Below, one piece after another: positions 27,123-37,196 of a DNA stretch of 64,000 nucleotides; position 1 is the stretch's first letter, and each line of letters starts with the position of its first letter. A model generated the notes under the pieces. The model saw only the letters and a program-made list of their open reading frames with translations. It was not told the DNA's origin and made no database searches. The position numbers were made by a program, and so were the translations under genes. Source of the stretch: Acidobacteriota bacterium (GTDB lineage: Bacteria; Acidobacteriota; Terriglobia; Terriglobales; SCQP01); the NCBI GenBank assembly GCA_027314025.1, contig DAHVCP010000069.1, positions 39,658 to 103,657 on the forward strand. Direction: 5' to 3'.

Positions 27123-28379
27123 ATGTCAGCGTCGGCTTGTGTTTCGCATCACACTCATGGCGCCGCGCCCGCGGTGGCGGCGGCGTTCCTGGGCTGGATG
27201 CTCGATGCCTTTGATTTTTTTGCCGTGGTGTTTCTTATCGGCATCCTGGCGCGGCATTTCGCCGTCTCCAAAACCGACATCGTCCTCACGCTGACCGCCA
27301 CGCTGGCGATGCGGCCGTTGGGAGCGGTCCTGTTCGGATTGCTCGCCGACCGCTATGGCCGCCGCCGGCCGCTGATCGCCAATATCCTGTTCTTCTCCTT
27401 GATGGAGCTGCTCTGCGGTTTCGCCCCCAACTTTGCGGTGTTTTTCGTGCTGCGGGCCCTGTATGGCATCGGCATGGGAGGCGAATGGGGAGTGGGCGCG
27501 TCGCTGGCCATGGAGGCTGCCCCGCGGCGCCAGCGCGGCTTGTTCAGCGGCATCTTGCAAAGCGGCTATCCCGTCGGCTACCTGCTGGCCGCGCTGGCGG
27601 CGCGGTTCGTGCTGCCCGTCTGGGGCTGGCGGGCGATGTTCCTTCTGGGCGGCTTGCCCGCGCTGCTGGCTCTCTACGTACGCTGGCGCGTTCCGGAGTC
27701 GGAAGCCTGGCAGCGCAACCGGGCGCCGAGCGTTGGCGCGATTCTGCGCGCCGCGTTGGGCAACCGCAAGCGGCTGGCGTATCTGCTGCTGCTGATGACG
27801 GGCATGATGTTTCTGTCCCATGGCACGCAGGATCTTTATCCTGATTTCCTGCGCGTCGCCCACCACCTCTCCGCCGGCGTCATCGCCAATTTGGCCATTC
27901 TCTATAATCTCGGCGCCATCGCCGGCGGCATTGTCTTCGGGCTGGCGTCGGAGCGATGGGGCCGACGCCGCGGCCTGCTGGCGGGAATGGGGTTGTCCTT
28001 GCTGGTGATTCCGTTGTGGGCGTTCGGCGGCACCGTGGCGGCGCTGGCGGCGGGGTCGTTCTTGATGCAGGCAGGAGTGCAGGGCGCGTGGGGCATCATC
28101 CCGGCGCATTTGAATGAACTCTCCCCCGGGGCCGCCAGAGGCTTGCTCCCCGGCCTCGCCTACCAATTGGGCATTCTGTTCGCCGCGCCGGTGGGCACGG
28201 TGGAATTCGTTCTGGGGCATCGCTGGGGTTATGCCCCGGCCATGGCCGGATTCATCCTCATCACACTGGTGTTCGGCGCGGTGGTGGTGGCGCTGGGGCC
28301 GGAGCGGCGCGGCGTGGACTTTGTCGCGGCTGCACGCTCGGCGGCGCAAGGGGAACCGGCGGCGGACAGCCCGCGTTAG
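27123..28379 (+). CDS. MFS transporter, carboxylate/sialate:H+ symporter type
   Basis: 418 aa inner-membrane carrier with about 12 helices. Helix 1 reads FLGWMLDAFDFFAVVFLIGI, a signature of the aromatic-acid/lactate/sialate symporter branch. The loop 2-3 motif is GLLADRYGRRRPL, and helix 4/5 reads LYGIGMGGEWGVGASLAMEA followed by PRRQRGLFSGILQSGYPVGY. These support a proton-coupled uptake carrier for organic acids; the exact substrate cannot be told. ATG at 27123 has GGG upstream but no strong ribosome site; CAGAAT at 27111-27116 is a possible -10 for a leaderless transcript. Confidence 0.82.
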   Translation: MSASACVSHHTHGAAPAVAAAFLGWMLDAFDFFAVVFLIGILARHFAVSKTDIVLTLTATLAMRPLGAVLFGLLADRYGRRRPLIANILFFSLMELLCGFAPNFAVFFVLRALYGIGMGGEWGVGASLAMEAAPRRQRGLFSGILQSGYPVGYLLAALAARFVLPVWGWRAMFLLGGLPALLALYVRWRVPESEAWQRNRAPSVGAILRAALGNRKRLAYLLLLMTGMMFLSHGTQDLYPDFLRVAHHLSAGVIANLAILYNLGAIAGGIVFGLASERWGRRRGLLAGMGLSLLVIPLWAFGGTVAALAAGSFLMQAGVQGAWGIIPAHLNELSPGAARGLLPGLAYQLGILFAAPVGTVEFVLGHRWGYAPAMAGFILITLVFGAVVVALGPERRGVDFVAAARSAAQGEPAADSPR

Positions 28380-28495
28380 CCACATGAACGCCCGCGTTAG
28401 CCGTGCGAACGAAGGCGGGCGCCCCGTGCGCGCGCCTCCGTCCGCGTGTCCCACCCCGCCCGGCGGCGCTGACGCCACGTTATCTTGGAAGGAAC

Positions 28496-29671
28496 ATGCC
28501 GCAGTCGGGGCTGCAAGGCCTATTCAGCCTGTTCGTGGTGTTCGCCGCCGCCAAGGTGGGGGAGGAGATCTTCGAGCGCTTGGGCCAGCCGCCGCTGATC
28601 GGGCAAATCGTCTTCGGCTTTCTCGTCGGCCCCGCGATGCTGGGTTGGGTGACGCCATCTTCCACCCTCGATTTCATGTCGGAGATCGGCGTCATTTTTC
28701 TCTTGTTCGAAACCGGGCTGGATACTCAGCCGGAAGAGATTTTGTATCACGGCGTCACCAGCTTCATGGTGGCTCTCATCGGCGTACTGACGCCGTTGTT
28801 GGTGGGATGGTGGTTCGCGCTGGCGGCCGGAGAAAATGCCGTGACCGCGCGCTTTGTCGGCACGCTCTTGGTCGCCACCAGCATCGGCATCACGGCCAAG
28901 ATTCTGGAGGATTTCGGGGCCACGCACACGGCGTTCGGCCGGGTGATCCTGGGCGCCGCGGTGCTGGACGACATCCTTGGCCTGCTGGCTCTTTCGGCGC
29001 TGTCCAGCTTTTCGTCCGCCCATCCGCACATCGTCAATTTGCTCCTGACGCTGGGATTCGCCATCGCCTTCTTCCTGCTGGTGCTGCTGCTGCGGCACGC
29101 CGCCGTGCCCCGCGTCAGCGGGCGCATCGGGCGGCTGCGATCGCGCGCGCCCATTTGGTCCATGGCGCTGGTGGTGCTGCTGGCCTTTTCCGTGATGTCG
29201 GCGGAGATCGGCATGGCGGCGATCATCGGCGCGTTCCTGGCGGGCGTCTTTCTGAGCGAGCGCGAGGAAATCGCCGTTCCCCTGCGCCAACAGGCCGGCG
29301 CGGTCAGCAGTTTCGTCGTGCCGTTTTTCCTGGCCACCATCGGACTGCGCGTTTCCATCCACGCGCTGGCCAGCCCGCGCTCGCTATACCTGCTGGCGGC
29401 GATCACCGGAATCGCCATCGTCACCAAGCTGGTGGCGTGTGGCCTGTCGGCTCTGCCCCTCGGGCGGCGCAGCGCGCTGCTGGTGGGGTTGGGGATGATT
29501 CCCCGGGGCGAGGTCGGCATCGTGGTGGCGGCGGAAAGTCTGCGGATTGCCGCCATTCCCCAGGCGTTCTACTCCATCGGCATCACCATGGCGGTGCTGA
29601 CTTCCCTGATCGGTCCCATGCTGCTGCGGCTGTTTCTGCGTCCGGAACGCCGCCCGGTTCCGGCGGTCTAG
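28496..29671 (+). CDS. CPA2-family cation:proton antiporter (KefB/NapA type)
   Basis: 391 aa integral membrane exchanger of monovalent cations for protons. About 12 hydrophobic helices are visible. The first block GQPPLIGQIVFGFLVGPAML and FLLFETGLDT are typical of CPA2. The ion-binding helix contains ILGAAVLDDILGLLALS, with the paired Asp expected for electrogenic NapA-like exchangers. GMIPRGEVGIVVA near the end is the conserved helix 10 motif. No C-terminal RCK/TrkA domain is present. The ATG at 28496 follows GGAAGGA (28487-28493); the open frame begins 31 codons earlier without similarity. Confidence 0.9.
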   Translation: MPQSGLQGLFSLFVVFAAAKVGEEIFERLGQPPLIGQIVFGFLVGPAMLGWVTPSSTLDFMSEIGVIFLLFETGLDTQPEEILYHGVTSFMVALIGVLTPLLVGWWFALAAGENAVTARFVGTLLVATSIGITAKILEDFGATHTAFGRVILGAAVLDDILGLLALSALSSFSSAHPHIVNLLLTLGFAIAFFLLVLLLRHAAVPRVSGRIGRLRSRAPIWSMALVVLLAFSVMSAEIGMAAIIGAFLAGVFLSEREEIAVPLRQQAGAVSSFVVPFFLATIGLRVSIHALASPRSLYLLAAITGIAIVTKLVACGLSALPLGRRSALLVGLGMIPRGEVGIVVAAESLRIAAIPQAFYSIGITMAVLTSLIGPMLLRLFLRPERRPVPAV

Positions 29672-29743
29672 TGGCCTAGGGCGGCCAGCCTTGGCGCCGG
29701 GCAAACTCGCCCGCCGGGAGCGCGCGGGAGAGAGAGAGAGCGG

Positions 29744-30229
29744 CTACTGCGTGATGGGCGGCTTGTGGACCGCCGGGGTGGGCATCAGCAGGCCTGCGCG
29801 CTGGTCCAGCTCCCGCTCCGCGCCGAGCAGGTCGCGCAAGGTGGTGCGCGTCAGGACGCGATCCACGGCAACCTGCACGGTGCGCCACAGGGAGCGGATG
29901 GAGCAGTCTATGGAATGGGTGCAGACCAGTTCCTCGCCCGCATAGCGGCCGCAGAAGCTGGGGTCAAACAGCCGCCCGCCGAGCACCGCCAGAGCCTCGC
30001 CAACGAAGATCTGCTCCGCCGGCCGGGCCAGGGAATACCCCCCCGCCTGCCCGCGGGAACTCCGCACCAGCTGGCCGCGGCGCAGCAGGCGCATCAGCTT
30101 GGCGACGTAATCCGGCGAGATGCCCTCCAGTCGGCTGATCTCCGGAATCGTCAGGCTGGCCCCTTCCGCCTGCTGGCCCAGGCGCAGCAGGCAGCGCAGG
30201 CCGTATTCCTCTGGAGCGCTGAACTTCAT
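29744..30229 (-). CDS. Rrf2-family regulator of the suf operon
   Basis: 161 aa winged-helix repressor. The N-terminal HTH reads YGLRCLLRLGQQAEG ... LTIPEISRLEGISPDYVAKL, then the wing SSRGQAGGYSLARP. Three Cys in SFCGRYAGEELVCTHSIDC, with spacing 9 and 5, are the likely [2Fe-2S] or [4Fe-4S] ligands, as in IscR/SufR. It is the last gene of the suf operon, 4 bp after sufT, so it probably senses Fe-S status and controls the operon including itself. A candidate operator overlaps the promoter at 36,137-36,171. IscR-type and SufR-type cannot be distinguished with certainty. Confidence 0.9.
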   Translation of the reverse strand: MKFSAPEEYGLRCLLRLGQQAEGASLTIPEISRLEGISPDYVAKLMRLLRRGQLVRSSRGQAGGYSLARPAEQIFVGEALAVLGGRLFDPSFCGRYAGEELVCTHSIDCSIRSLWRTVQVAVDRVLTRTTLRDLLGAERELDQRAGLLMPTPAVHKPPITQ

Positions 30230-30233
30230 GCCT

Positions 30234-30698
30234 CTACATCATCCCCAGTTGCAGTTTGGCCTCTTCCGACATCATACCGGTGTTCCAGGGTGGATCCCAG
30301 ACCAGCTCGAAGTTGACGTCGGTCACCCCCGGGATGCCTCGCACCTTTCCCTCCACTTCGCCGGGCAGATAACCGGCGACGGGGCAGTTGGGCGACGTCA
30401 GCGTCATCCGCAGCCGGACCACGCCGTCCTCCTCGGCCTTGACCTCATAAATTAGGCCCAGGTCGTAGATGTTGACCGGTATCTCGGGGTCGAAGCAGGT
30501 GCGCAGCGCCTCCACGACCAGTTCCTCCAGCCCGGCGCAGTCGGATTGCCGGGCGCGCCACTCCGCCTTTAGCCGCGTGGCGTCGCCGCGCAGGCGCTGG
30601 GCTTCCGCCACGCGTTCGGGGCCGCCTAAGTCTTCTAACTCGGCCGCCCGCTTGCCCTTTTCCTCTGCTTGCGCTAGCAGGTGCTCGTCGGTGGGCAT
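30234..30698 (-). CDS. sufT: SufT, MIP18/DUF59-domain Fe-S assembly factor
   Basis: 154 aa. The first ~65 residues form a charged helical segment (AQAEEKGKRAAELEDLGG ... RLKAEWRARQ), and the MIP18-like domain covers about 70-154. Key motifs are CFDPEIPVNIYDLGLIYEV and MTLTSPNCPVAGYLPGEV; the Cys of SPNCP is the conserved reactive residue. SufT helps mature Fe-S proteins, especially when demand is high. The ATG at 30698 begins 2 bp after the sufU stop, so the two are coupled. Confidence 0.9.
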   Translation of the reverse strand: MPTDEHLLAQAEEKGKRAAELEDLGGPERVAEAQRLRGDATRLKAEWRARQSDCAGLEELVVEALRTCFDPEIPVNIYDLGLIYEVKAEEDGVVRLRMTLTSPNCPVAGYLPGEVEGKVRGIPGVTDVNFELVWDPPWNTGMMSEEAKLQLGMM

Positions 30699-30700
30699 GC

Positions 30701-31153
30701 TTACTCCTCGGTGCTGACCGGCGCGCCGTCGCCCGACAAAGCCGCTTTTAAGGTGTGCCAAGCCAAGCTGGCGCATTTGACCCGGACCGGGTAGGCGGAG
30801 ACGCCGCCAAAGGCGGCAAGTTTGCCCAGGGTTTCCGCCTGTGCTTGGTCCGCGTGCCCGGTCACCAGGGCATGAAAGCGGCGGAACAAATCCTCCGCTT
30901 GTTGTTCGCTCTTTCCCTTCACCGCTTCGGTCAGCAGGGAAGCGGAGGCGGTAAAGATGGCGCAGCCCGCACCTTGAAAACCTGCATCCCGCACCACGCC
31001 GTCCTCCAGGCGCAGGAACAACGTGATGCGATCGCCACAGAGCCGGTTGAAGCCCTCGGCCCTCCGGTCCGCGCCCTCGGGGACGCGAAAGTTGCGCGGC
31101 CGCTTGGCATGATCAAGGATCAGCTCCTGGTAAAGTTCGTCCAGCTCCGGCAT
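30701..31153 (-). CDS. sufU: SufU, IscU-like zinc-dependent sulfur acceptor / scaffold
   Basis: 150 aa. The ligands C39 and D41 (LCGDRITL), C64 (GAGCAIFTAS) and C127 (RVKCASLAWHTL) match SufU, which takes persulfide sulfur from SufS. There is the insertion between the second and third Cys (KGKSEQQAEDLFRRFHALVT) that separates SufU from IscU. The start at 31153 (MPELDELYQELILDH) is the canonical N-terminus; the open frame continues upstream inside sufS without similarity. It lies 8 bp downstream of sufS. The pairing SufS-SufU is the sulfur-transfer arrangement typical of Gram-positives and several other phyla instead of SufS-SufE. Confidence 0.94.
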   Translation of the reverse strand: MPELDELYQELILDHAKRPRNFRVPEGADRRAEGFNRLCGDRITLFLRLEDGVVRDAGFQGAGCAIFTASASLLTEAVKGKSEQQAEDLFRRFHALVTGHADQAQAETLGKLAAFGGVSAYPVRVKCASLAWHTLKAALSGDGAPVSTEE

Positions 31154-31161
31154 GCGCGCTC

Positions 31162-32424
31162 CTAGCACTGAAATATGCGGCGAACTTTCTCCAGGCCTTC
31201 CGCCAGCCGATCCACTTCGCCCCGGGTGTTGTAGAACGCAAGTGACGCTCGCGTGGTCGCCGGGACTCCGAACCGGTCCATGATCGGCTGGGCGCAGTGA
31301 TGGCCGGCGCGGACGGCGATTCCCTCGGTGTCCAGCACCGTGGCCACGTCGTGCGGATGCACTCCCTCGACCACCAGGGAAAACACCGCGGTCCGCTCCC
31401 TCGCCTGGCCGATCCAACGGACGCCGGGAAGGGCGGCCAAACGCTCGGCGCCGTAGCTGGCCAAATCCTGCTCATAGGCGGCGGCCCGTGCCATGCCCAA
31501 GGCTTGCAGGTATTCCAGCGCCGCGCCCAGCCCGATGGCGCCGGCAATGTGCGGCGTGCCCGCCTCGAACTTGTACGGAATGCGGTTATACGTCGTTCGT
31601 TCGAAGCTGACCGACGCAATCATGTCGCCCCCGCCTTGATAGGGCGGCATGGCTTCCAGCAGTTCCGCACGGCCCCACAAGACCCCAATGCCGGTCGGGC
31701 CAAAGACCTTGTGGCCGGAGAAGGCGAAGAAATCGCAGCCCAAGGCGCTGACCTGAATGGGCAGATGGGGCGCCGACTGGGCGCCGTCCACCAGCACCAC
31801 CGCGCCGGCCGCGTGCGCCCGCTGCGTCCACTCGGCGACCGGATTGACCGTGCCCAGGGCATTGGAAATGTGTCCGAAGGCGGCGATTTTGGTGCGAGGC
31901 GAGAGCTGGCGTTCGAACTCCTCCATCTCCACCTCGCCGCGGTCGTTGACCTGCGCCACCTTCACCCGGGCGCCGGTGCGCTCGGCCAAAAGCTGCCAGG
32001 GCACGATGTTGGAGTGGTGCTCCATGCCGGTCAGCAAAATCTCATCGCCCGCGCGGAGGTTGGCGGCGCCGTAGGTGGCGGCAACTAAATTGATGGCCTC
32101 GGTCGTGCCGCGGGTGAAGACGATCTCCCTCGGCTCCGCCGCCCCTAGGAAGGCCTGGGCGGTGCGCCGCGCCCGCTCGTAGGCCTCGGTGGCCCGTTCG
32201 CCCAACTGATGCACGCTGCGGTGGATATTGCCGCAGTCCCGCTGGTAGTAGTTGTCCAGCGCGGCCAACACCGCGCGGGGTTTTTGCCCGGTTGCGGCAT
32301 TGTCCAAATACACCAGGGGGTGCCCATTCACGAGCTGCGCCAACGCCGGAAAATCGGCCCGCACCACTTCCACGTCCCATGGCAGGGATGCGGCGGCGGC
32401 GGCGATGGAGACGACGTTAGCCAC
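31162..32424 (-). CDS. sufS: Cysteine desulfurase SufS (group II)
   Basis: 420 aa PLP enzyme that removes sulfur from cysteine and holds it as a persulfide. VYLDNAATGQKP is the N-terminal block. The PLP-binding Lys is in FAFSGHKVFGPTGIG, and the PLP-stacking His in GMEHHSNIVPW. The catalytic Cys is in VRAGHHCAQPIM near residue 366. The short Cys loop is the group II form. The start codon lies 8 bp inside the end of sufD, so the genes are coupled. The next gene, SufU, is its sulfur acceptor. Confidence 0.96.
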   Translation of the reverse strand: MANVVSIAAAAASLPWDVEVVRADFPALAQLVNGHPLVYLDNAATGQKPRAVLAALDNYYQRDCGNIHRSVHQLGERATEAYERARRTAQAFLGAAEPREIVFTRGTTEAINLVAATYGAANLRAGDEILLTGMEHHSNIVPWQLLAERTGARVKVAQVNDRGEVEMEEFERQLSPRTKIAAFGHISNALGTVNPVAEWTQRAHAAGAVVLVDGAQSAPHLPIQVSALGCDFFAFSGHKVFGPTGIGVLWGRAELLEAMPPYQGGGDMIASVSFERTTYNRIPYKFEAGTPHIAGAIGLGAALEYLQALGMARAAAYEQDLASYGAERLAALPGVRWIGQARERTAVFSLVVEGVHPHDVATVLDTEGIAVRAGHHCAQPIMDRFGVPATTRASLAFYNTRGEVDRLAEGLEKVRRIFQC

Positions 32425-33808
32425 CGGAGGCCTCGGCTCCCTCGGGCGGCGTCAGCCCGGTCCAGCGGGAGAACAGCTCCGTTTCCAATCGCGTGCGCAG
32501 CGGGCTGGGGTTCAGGCGGCCCAACGCCTCGGCGGCGAAGGCGAAAATCAGCAGGTGCCGGGCCATTTCGGCGCCCACGCCGCGGGAACGAAGATAGAAC
32601 AGCGCCTCTTCGTCAATTTGCCCGAACGTGGCGCCGTGAGTGCAGCGGACATCGTCAGCGCGGATCTCCAATTGCGGGTCGGCATTGGCGGTGCAGTCGG
32701 AGGAAAGCAGCAGGTTCTTGTCGCTTTGCACCGCGTCGGTATGCTGGGCGTCGGGTCGAACCAGGATGCGGCCGCGGAAGGCGGTGGTGGCTTGGCCATC
32801 CAGGATGCCCCGGTAATATTCCCGGCTGGCGCCGCGCGGCTCGGCGTGGTCCAGCACCGTGTGGTTGTCCACATGCTGCCGGCCCTCGGCGACATACAGG
32901 CCGTTGAGCAGCGCCTCGGCTCCCGGCCCATGGAGCACGGTGACCACGTCGTTGCGCGTCAGTGCGCCGCCAAAGGTCAGCGCGTGCAATCGCAGCCGGG
33001 AATCCGCCGCTTGGCGGGAGTGCACCGCGGAGATGTGGCAGGCGGCGGTATTTTCCTGTTGCAGCCGCGCATGCTCCAGTTCCGCATTTTCCGCGACGAA
33101 GATTTCGGTAACCGCATTGGTCAGATGAGCCGCGCCGTTCAAGCTAAGGTAGGTTTCGACCACCTTTGCCCGGCTGCCCCGGCCGGCCAGGATCAGCTGG
33201 CGGGGGTGAGCCATGGTCGGTACGCCCGCGCCGCCGGTGGCGAGGTGCACGATTTCGATTTGTGCGTCCACCTGCGCCCCGGGCGCGATCTCAACCCAGG
33301 CTCCGTCGCTAAAAAATGCCGTATTGAAGGCGACCAGCGTGTTCTCGCCGCCGATGTCCGCCAGCTCGCCGAGCCGGGCGAGCCGATCGTCACCAGCGTC
33401 GTTGGCGGCGAGCAGGGCGCCGGCGCGGACGCCGGCGGGAAGGGATTTCAGCCGCGACAACTCCGGCGTGAAATGACCGTCCACGAACGTCAATTGCGGG
33501 CCGCCGAACGCCGCCCCCGGGTGGGCGGCGCGTTCCGCTGCTCGCAGCGCCGCCGCTCCGGGTCGCTCCGGCAGAGCGAACGCGGAGCGCTGCAAGACCG
33601 CGGCTAGGTTGGTCTGGCGGTACTCCTCATGCTTCGAGGTGGGAAAGCCGCGCTGCTGCAATTGGGCGAAGGCGGAGCGGCGCAGTTGGCGCAACACGGC
33701 CGGCTCGCCGGAGCGGGCGGCGATGGCCGCAAACGCCCGTTCATAGGCGGCGTCAGGGACGGTATAGACGGCCGGGGCCGGGGGAGCGGTTAAGGTGGCG
33801 GCGCTCAT
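32417..33808 (-). CDS. sufD: Fe-S assembly protein SufD
   Basis: 463 aa, paralogous to SufB and partner in the SufBC2D scaffold. The helical N-domain includes FAQLQQRGFPTSKHEEYRQT, where SufD proteins typically read P..K.E.WRYT. The beta-helix core follows (QLILAGRGSRAKVVETYLSL ... ENAELEHARLQQEN), and the C-terminal SufB/SufD signature reads DVRCTHGATFGQIDEEALFY and RSRGVGAEMARHLLIFAFA. The TYR-for-WRY change is visible but the fold blocks are intact. It lies between sufC and sufS in the operon. Confidence 0.92.
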   Translation of the reverse strand: MSAATLTAPPAPAVYTVPDAAYERAFAAIAARSGEPAVLRQLRRSAFAQLQQRGFPTSKHEEYRQTNLAAVLQRSAFALPERPGAAALRAAERAAHPGAAFGGPQLTFVDGHFTPELSRLKSLPAGVRAGALLAANDAGDDRLARLGELADIGGENTLVAFNTAFFSDGAWVEIAPGAQVDAQIEIVHLATGGAGVPTMAHPRQLILAGRGSRAKVVETYLSLNGAAHLTNAVTEIFVAENAELEHARLQQENTAACHISAVHSRQAADSRLRLHALTFGGALTRNDVVTVLHGPGAEALLNGLYVAEGRQHVDNHTVLDHAEPRGASREYYRGILDGQATTAFRGRILVRPDAQHTDAVQSDKNLLLSSDCTANADPQLEIRADDVRCTHGATFGQIDEEALFYLRSRGVGAEMARHLLIFAFAAEALGRLNPSPLRTRLETELFSRWTGLTPPEGAEASGG

Positions 33809-33826
33809 GGGTTCGCTTCGCGGCCG

Positions 33827-34594
33827 TTAGACGGCGGCGGCCTCCGGCTCCAGCCAGCCATACCCCTTTTCTTCCAACTCCAAGGCCAGCTCCTTGCCGC
33901 CGGATTTCACGATCCGGCCGGCCGCGAGGACATGGACGTAGTCGGGAACGATGTAGTTGAGCAGCCGCTGGTAATGGGTGATGACCAGCATGGCGCGCTG
34001 CGCATCGCGCAAGGCGTTGACGCCTTGCGCCACGACCTTCAGCGCGTCAATGTCCAAGCCGGAATCGGTTTCGTCCAAAATCGCCAGCTTCGGTTCCAGC
34101 ATCGCCATCTGGAAAATCTCGTTGCGCTTTTTCTCGCCGCCGGAGAAGCCCTCGTTCACCGCGCGCCGCGTCAGCGTGTCGTCCATTTCCAGCAGCTTCA
34201 TCCGCTTTTTGGCGAGCTGGAGAAAATCCGCCGCGTCCAGCTCCTCTTCGCCCCGCTGCCGCCGCTGGGCGTTCAGCGCGGCGCGAAGAAAGTACAGGTT
34301 GCCGACGCCCGGAATCTCGACCGGGTATTGGAAGGCCAAAAATACCCCGGCGCTGGCCCGGTCCTCCGGCGCCATCTCCAGCAGGTCTTGGCCGGCATAG
34401 GTGACCCGCCCGGCGGTCACTTCGTAGCTGTCCCGCCCCGCCAGCACGCCGGCCAGCGTGCTTTTGCCCGAGCCGTTGGGTCCCATGATGGCGTGGACTT
34501 CGCCGGCGCCAACGGCGAGGTCAATGCCGCGCAAAATCTCCTTCCCCTGGACCGCGGCATGCAAGTCTTCAATCTTCAGTAATGGGTTCGCCAC
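33827..34594 (-). CDS. sufC: Fe-S assembly ATPase SufC
   Basis: 255 aa ABC-type ATPase of the SufBCD complex. Walker A is GPNGSGKSTL (about residues 38-47), the signature motif is FSGGEKKRNEIFQM, Walker B is KLAILDETDSGLDIDAL and the H-switch is VITHYQR. The sequence ETDSGLD is specific to SufC rather than transport ATPases. It lies 18 bp upstream of sufD and 33 bp downstream of sufB. Confidence 0.97.
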   Translation of the reverse strand: MANPLLKIEDLHAAVQGKEILRGIDLAVGAGEVHAIMGPNGSGKSTLAGVLAGRDSYEVTAGRVTYAGQDLLEMAPEDRASAGVFLAFQYPVEIPGVGNLYFLRAALNAQRRQRGEEELDAADFLQLAKKRMKLLEMDDTLTRRAVNEGFSGGEKKRNEIFQMAMLEPKLAILDETDSGLDIDALKVVAQGVNALRDAQRAMLVITHYQRLLNYIVPDYVHVLAAGRIVKSGGKELALELEEKGYGWLEPEAAAV

Positions 34595-34627
34595 TCGTGT
34601 CTCTCCTCGTCCGTCGCTCCGCGCCGT

Positions 34628-36076
<1,449 letters not shown>

Positions 36077-36136
36077 AGAATCTGTCCGCGCCGGCGGCTC
36101 CGGCGGTAGCGGCGAACCTTTGCACCGCTTAACCCC

Positions 36137-36171
36137 ATTTTGTCAATCCGGTACACATCAGTCAAGATTGA
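36137..36171 (-). promoter_or_regulatory. suf operon promoter with overlapping inverted repeat
   Basis: Reading the minus strand, a -35-like TTGACT (36165-36160) is followed after 17 bp by CAAAAT (36142-36137) as -10. The arms TCAATC and GATTGA (36171-36166 and 36148-36143) form an exact inverted repeat that brackets the spacer, a plausible operator for the Rrf2 regulator encoded at the end of the operon. Assignment is by eye. Confidence 0.45.
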
Positions 36172-36279
36172 AAATCGCCCTCCAAAGGCGAAAAGCTCCG
36201 CGCGCGGTGCGGCTAACTGCCCGTCGCGACCCTCTCCCGCGGGCCCGGCGGTGACAGCGTGTTTGCGAGGAGCGCACTA

Positions 36280-37158
36280 ATGTCGGCGGCGATTCAGCTC
36301 CTCGCGGTGGACGTGGACGGGACATTGCTGGACTCCCAGCATCGGCTTCCGCCCCGCAACGCCGCTGCCTTGGCGGCGGCGGCGGAGCGCGGCGTGGTGA
36401 TTGCGCTGGCCACCGGCCGCCGCTTCAATTTCGTCCGTCCCATCGCCGCCGCGCTGGGCTGCCCCAGCCTGGTGATCGCCAGCGGCGGAGGGCTGGTGCG
36501 GGCGATGGAGGCGGGCGGTCGGCCCGGCGCGGAATGGTTTCGGCATTTTCTGCCTCGGGACAAGGCGCGGGCAGTGCTGGCGGCCCTGGCTCCGTATGAA
36601 GATCAGGCGGTGGTGACCATGCCGGAGGGGGCGGCCGGGAGGGAACTGTGGATGACTCCGGAGAGCGAGCAGGCGGAGGCGGCGCGGCAGGTCTTCGCCG
36701 GCTGGATGGCCGGCAACCGGGAGCAGATGGCCTATGCCGCGCCGCTGGAGAGTTGCCTGACGACGGATCCGATCCAGCTGATGTACGCGGGCACGCTGGC
36801 GCAGGACCAGGCCATCAGCGCGGAACTGGCAGCGCGGCCGCTGGCCGCGGGCCTGACGCTGCTGCGCACGCTGTATCCCCGCCGCGACCTGGGAATATTG
36901 GATATTTTGGACGCCGGGGTGGACAAGGGCGCGGCGCTGGCCGCGGTGGCGTCGCGCTTGGGGATTCCCGCGGATGCCGTCGCGGCCATCGGCGATAACT
37001 ACAATGACGTGGGCATGCTGACCTTCGCGGGCCGGGCGGTGTTGATGGGCAATGCCCACGCCGCCATGGACCGGCCGGGGTGGGCGCGCACCGCCGATAA
37101 CGACCACGACGGCGTGGCGCGGGCGGTGGAGATGCTGGGTTTGGCGGCGCCGGCCTAG
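36280..37158 (+). CDS. Cof-type HAD-superfamily phosphatase
   Basis: 292 aa cytosolic phosphatase, probably acting on sugar phosphates or similar small metabolites. HAD motif I is AVDVDGTLLDS, motif II lies in IALATGRRFNF, motif III Lys in GVDKGAALAAV and motif IV is AIGDNYNDVGMLTFAG; the C2B-type cap sits between motifs II and III. The ATG at 36280 follows GAGGAG (36267-36272) and is preferred to an ATG seven codons earlier. It is divergent from sufB and has no clear functional link with its neighbours. Confidence 0.88.
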   Translation: MSAAIQLLAVDVDGTLLDSQHRLPPRNAAALAAAAERGVVIALATGRRFNFVRPIAAALGCPSLVIASGGGLVRAMEAGGRPGAEWFRHFLPRDKARAVLAALAPYEDQAVVTMPEGAAGRELWMTPESEQAEAARQVFAGWMAGNREQMAYAAPLESCLTTDPIQLMYAGTLAQDQAISAELAARPLAAGLTLLRTLYPRRDLGILDILDAGVDKGAALAAVASRLGIPADAVAAIGDNYNDVGMLTFAGRAVLMGNAHAAMDRPGWARTADNDHDGVARAVEMLGLAAPA

Positions 37159-37196
37159 GCCCTTCGCGGCAGCCCAGGCCCCTATACTGGAAGGGC

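Noticed and set aside
28114..29679. 521-codon plus-strand frame overlapping the MFS and antiporter genes
   Set aside because: It is out of frame with two clearly conserved transporters and lacks hydrophobic segments.
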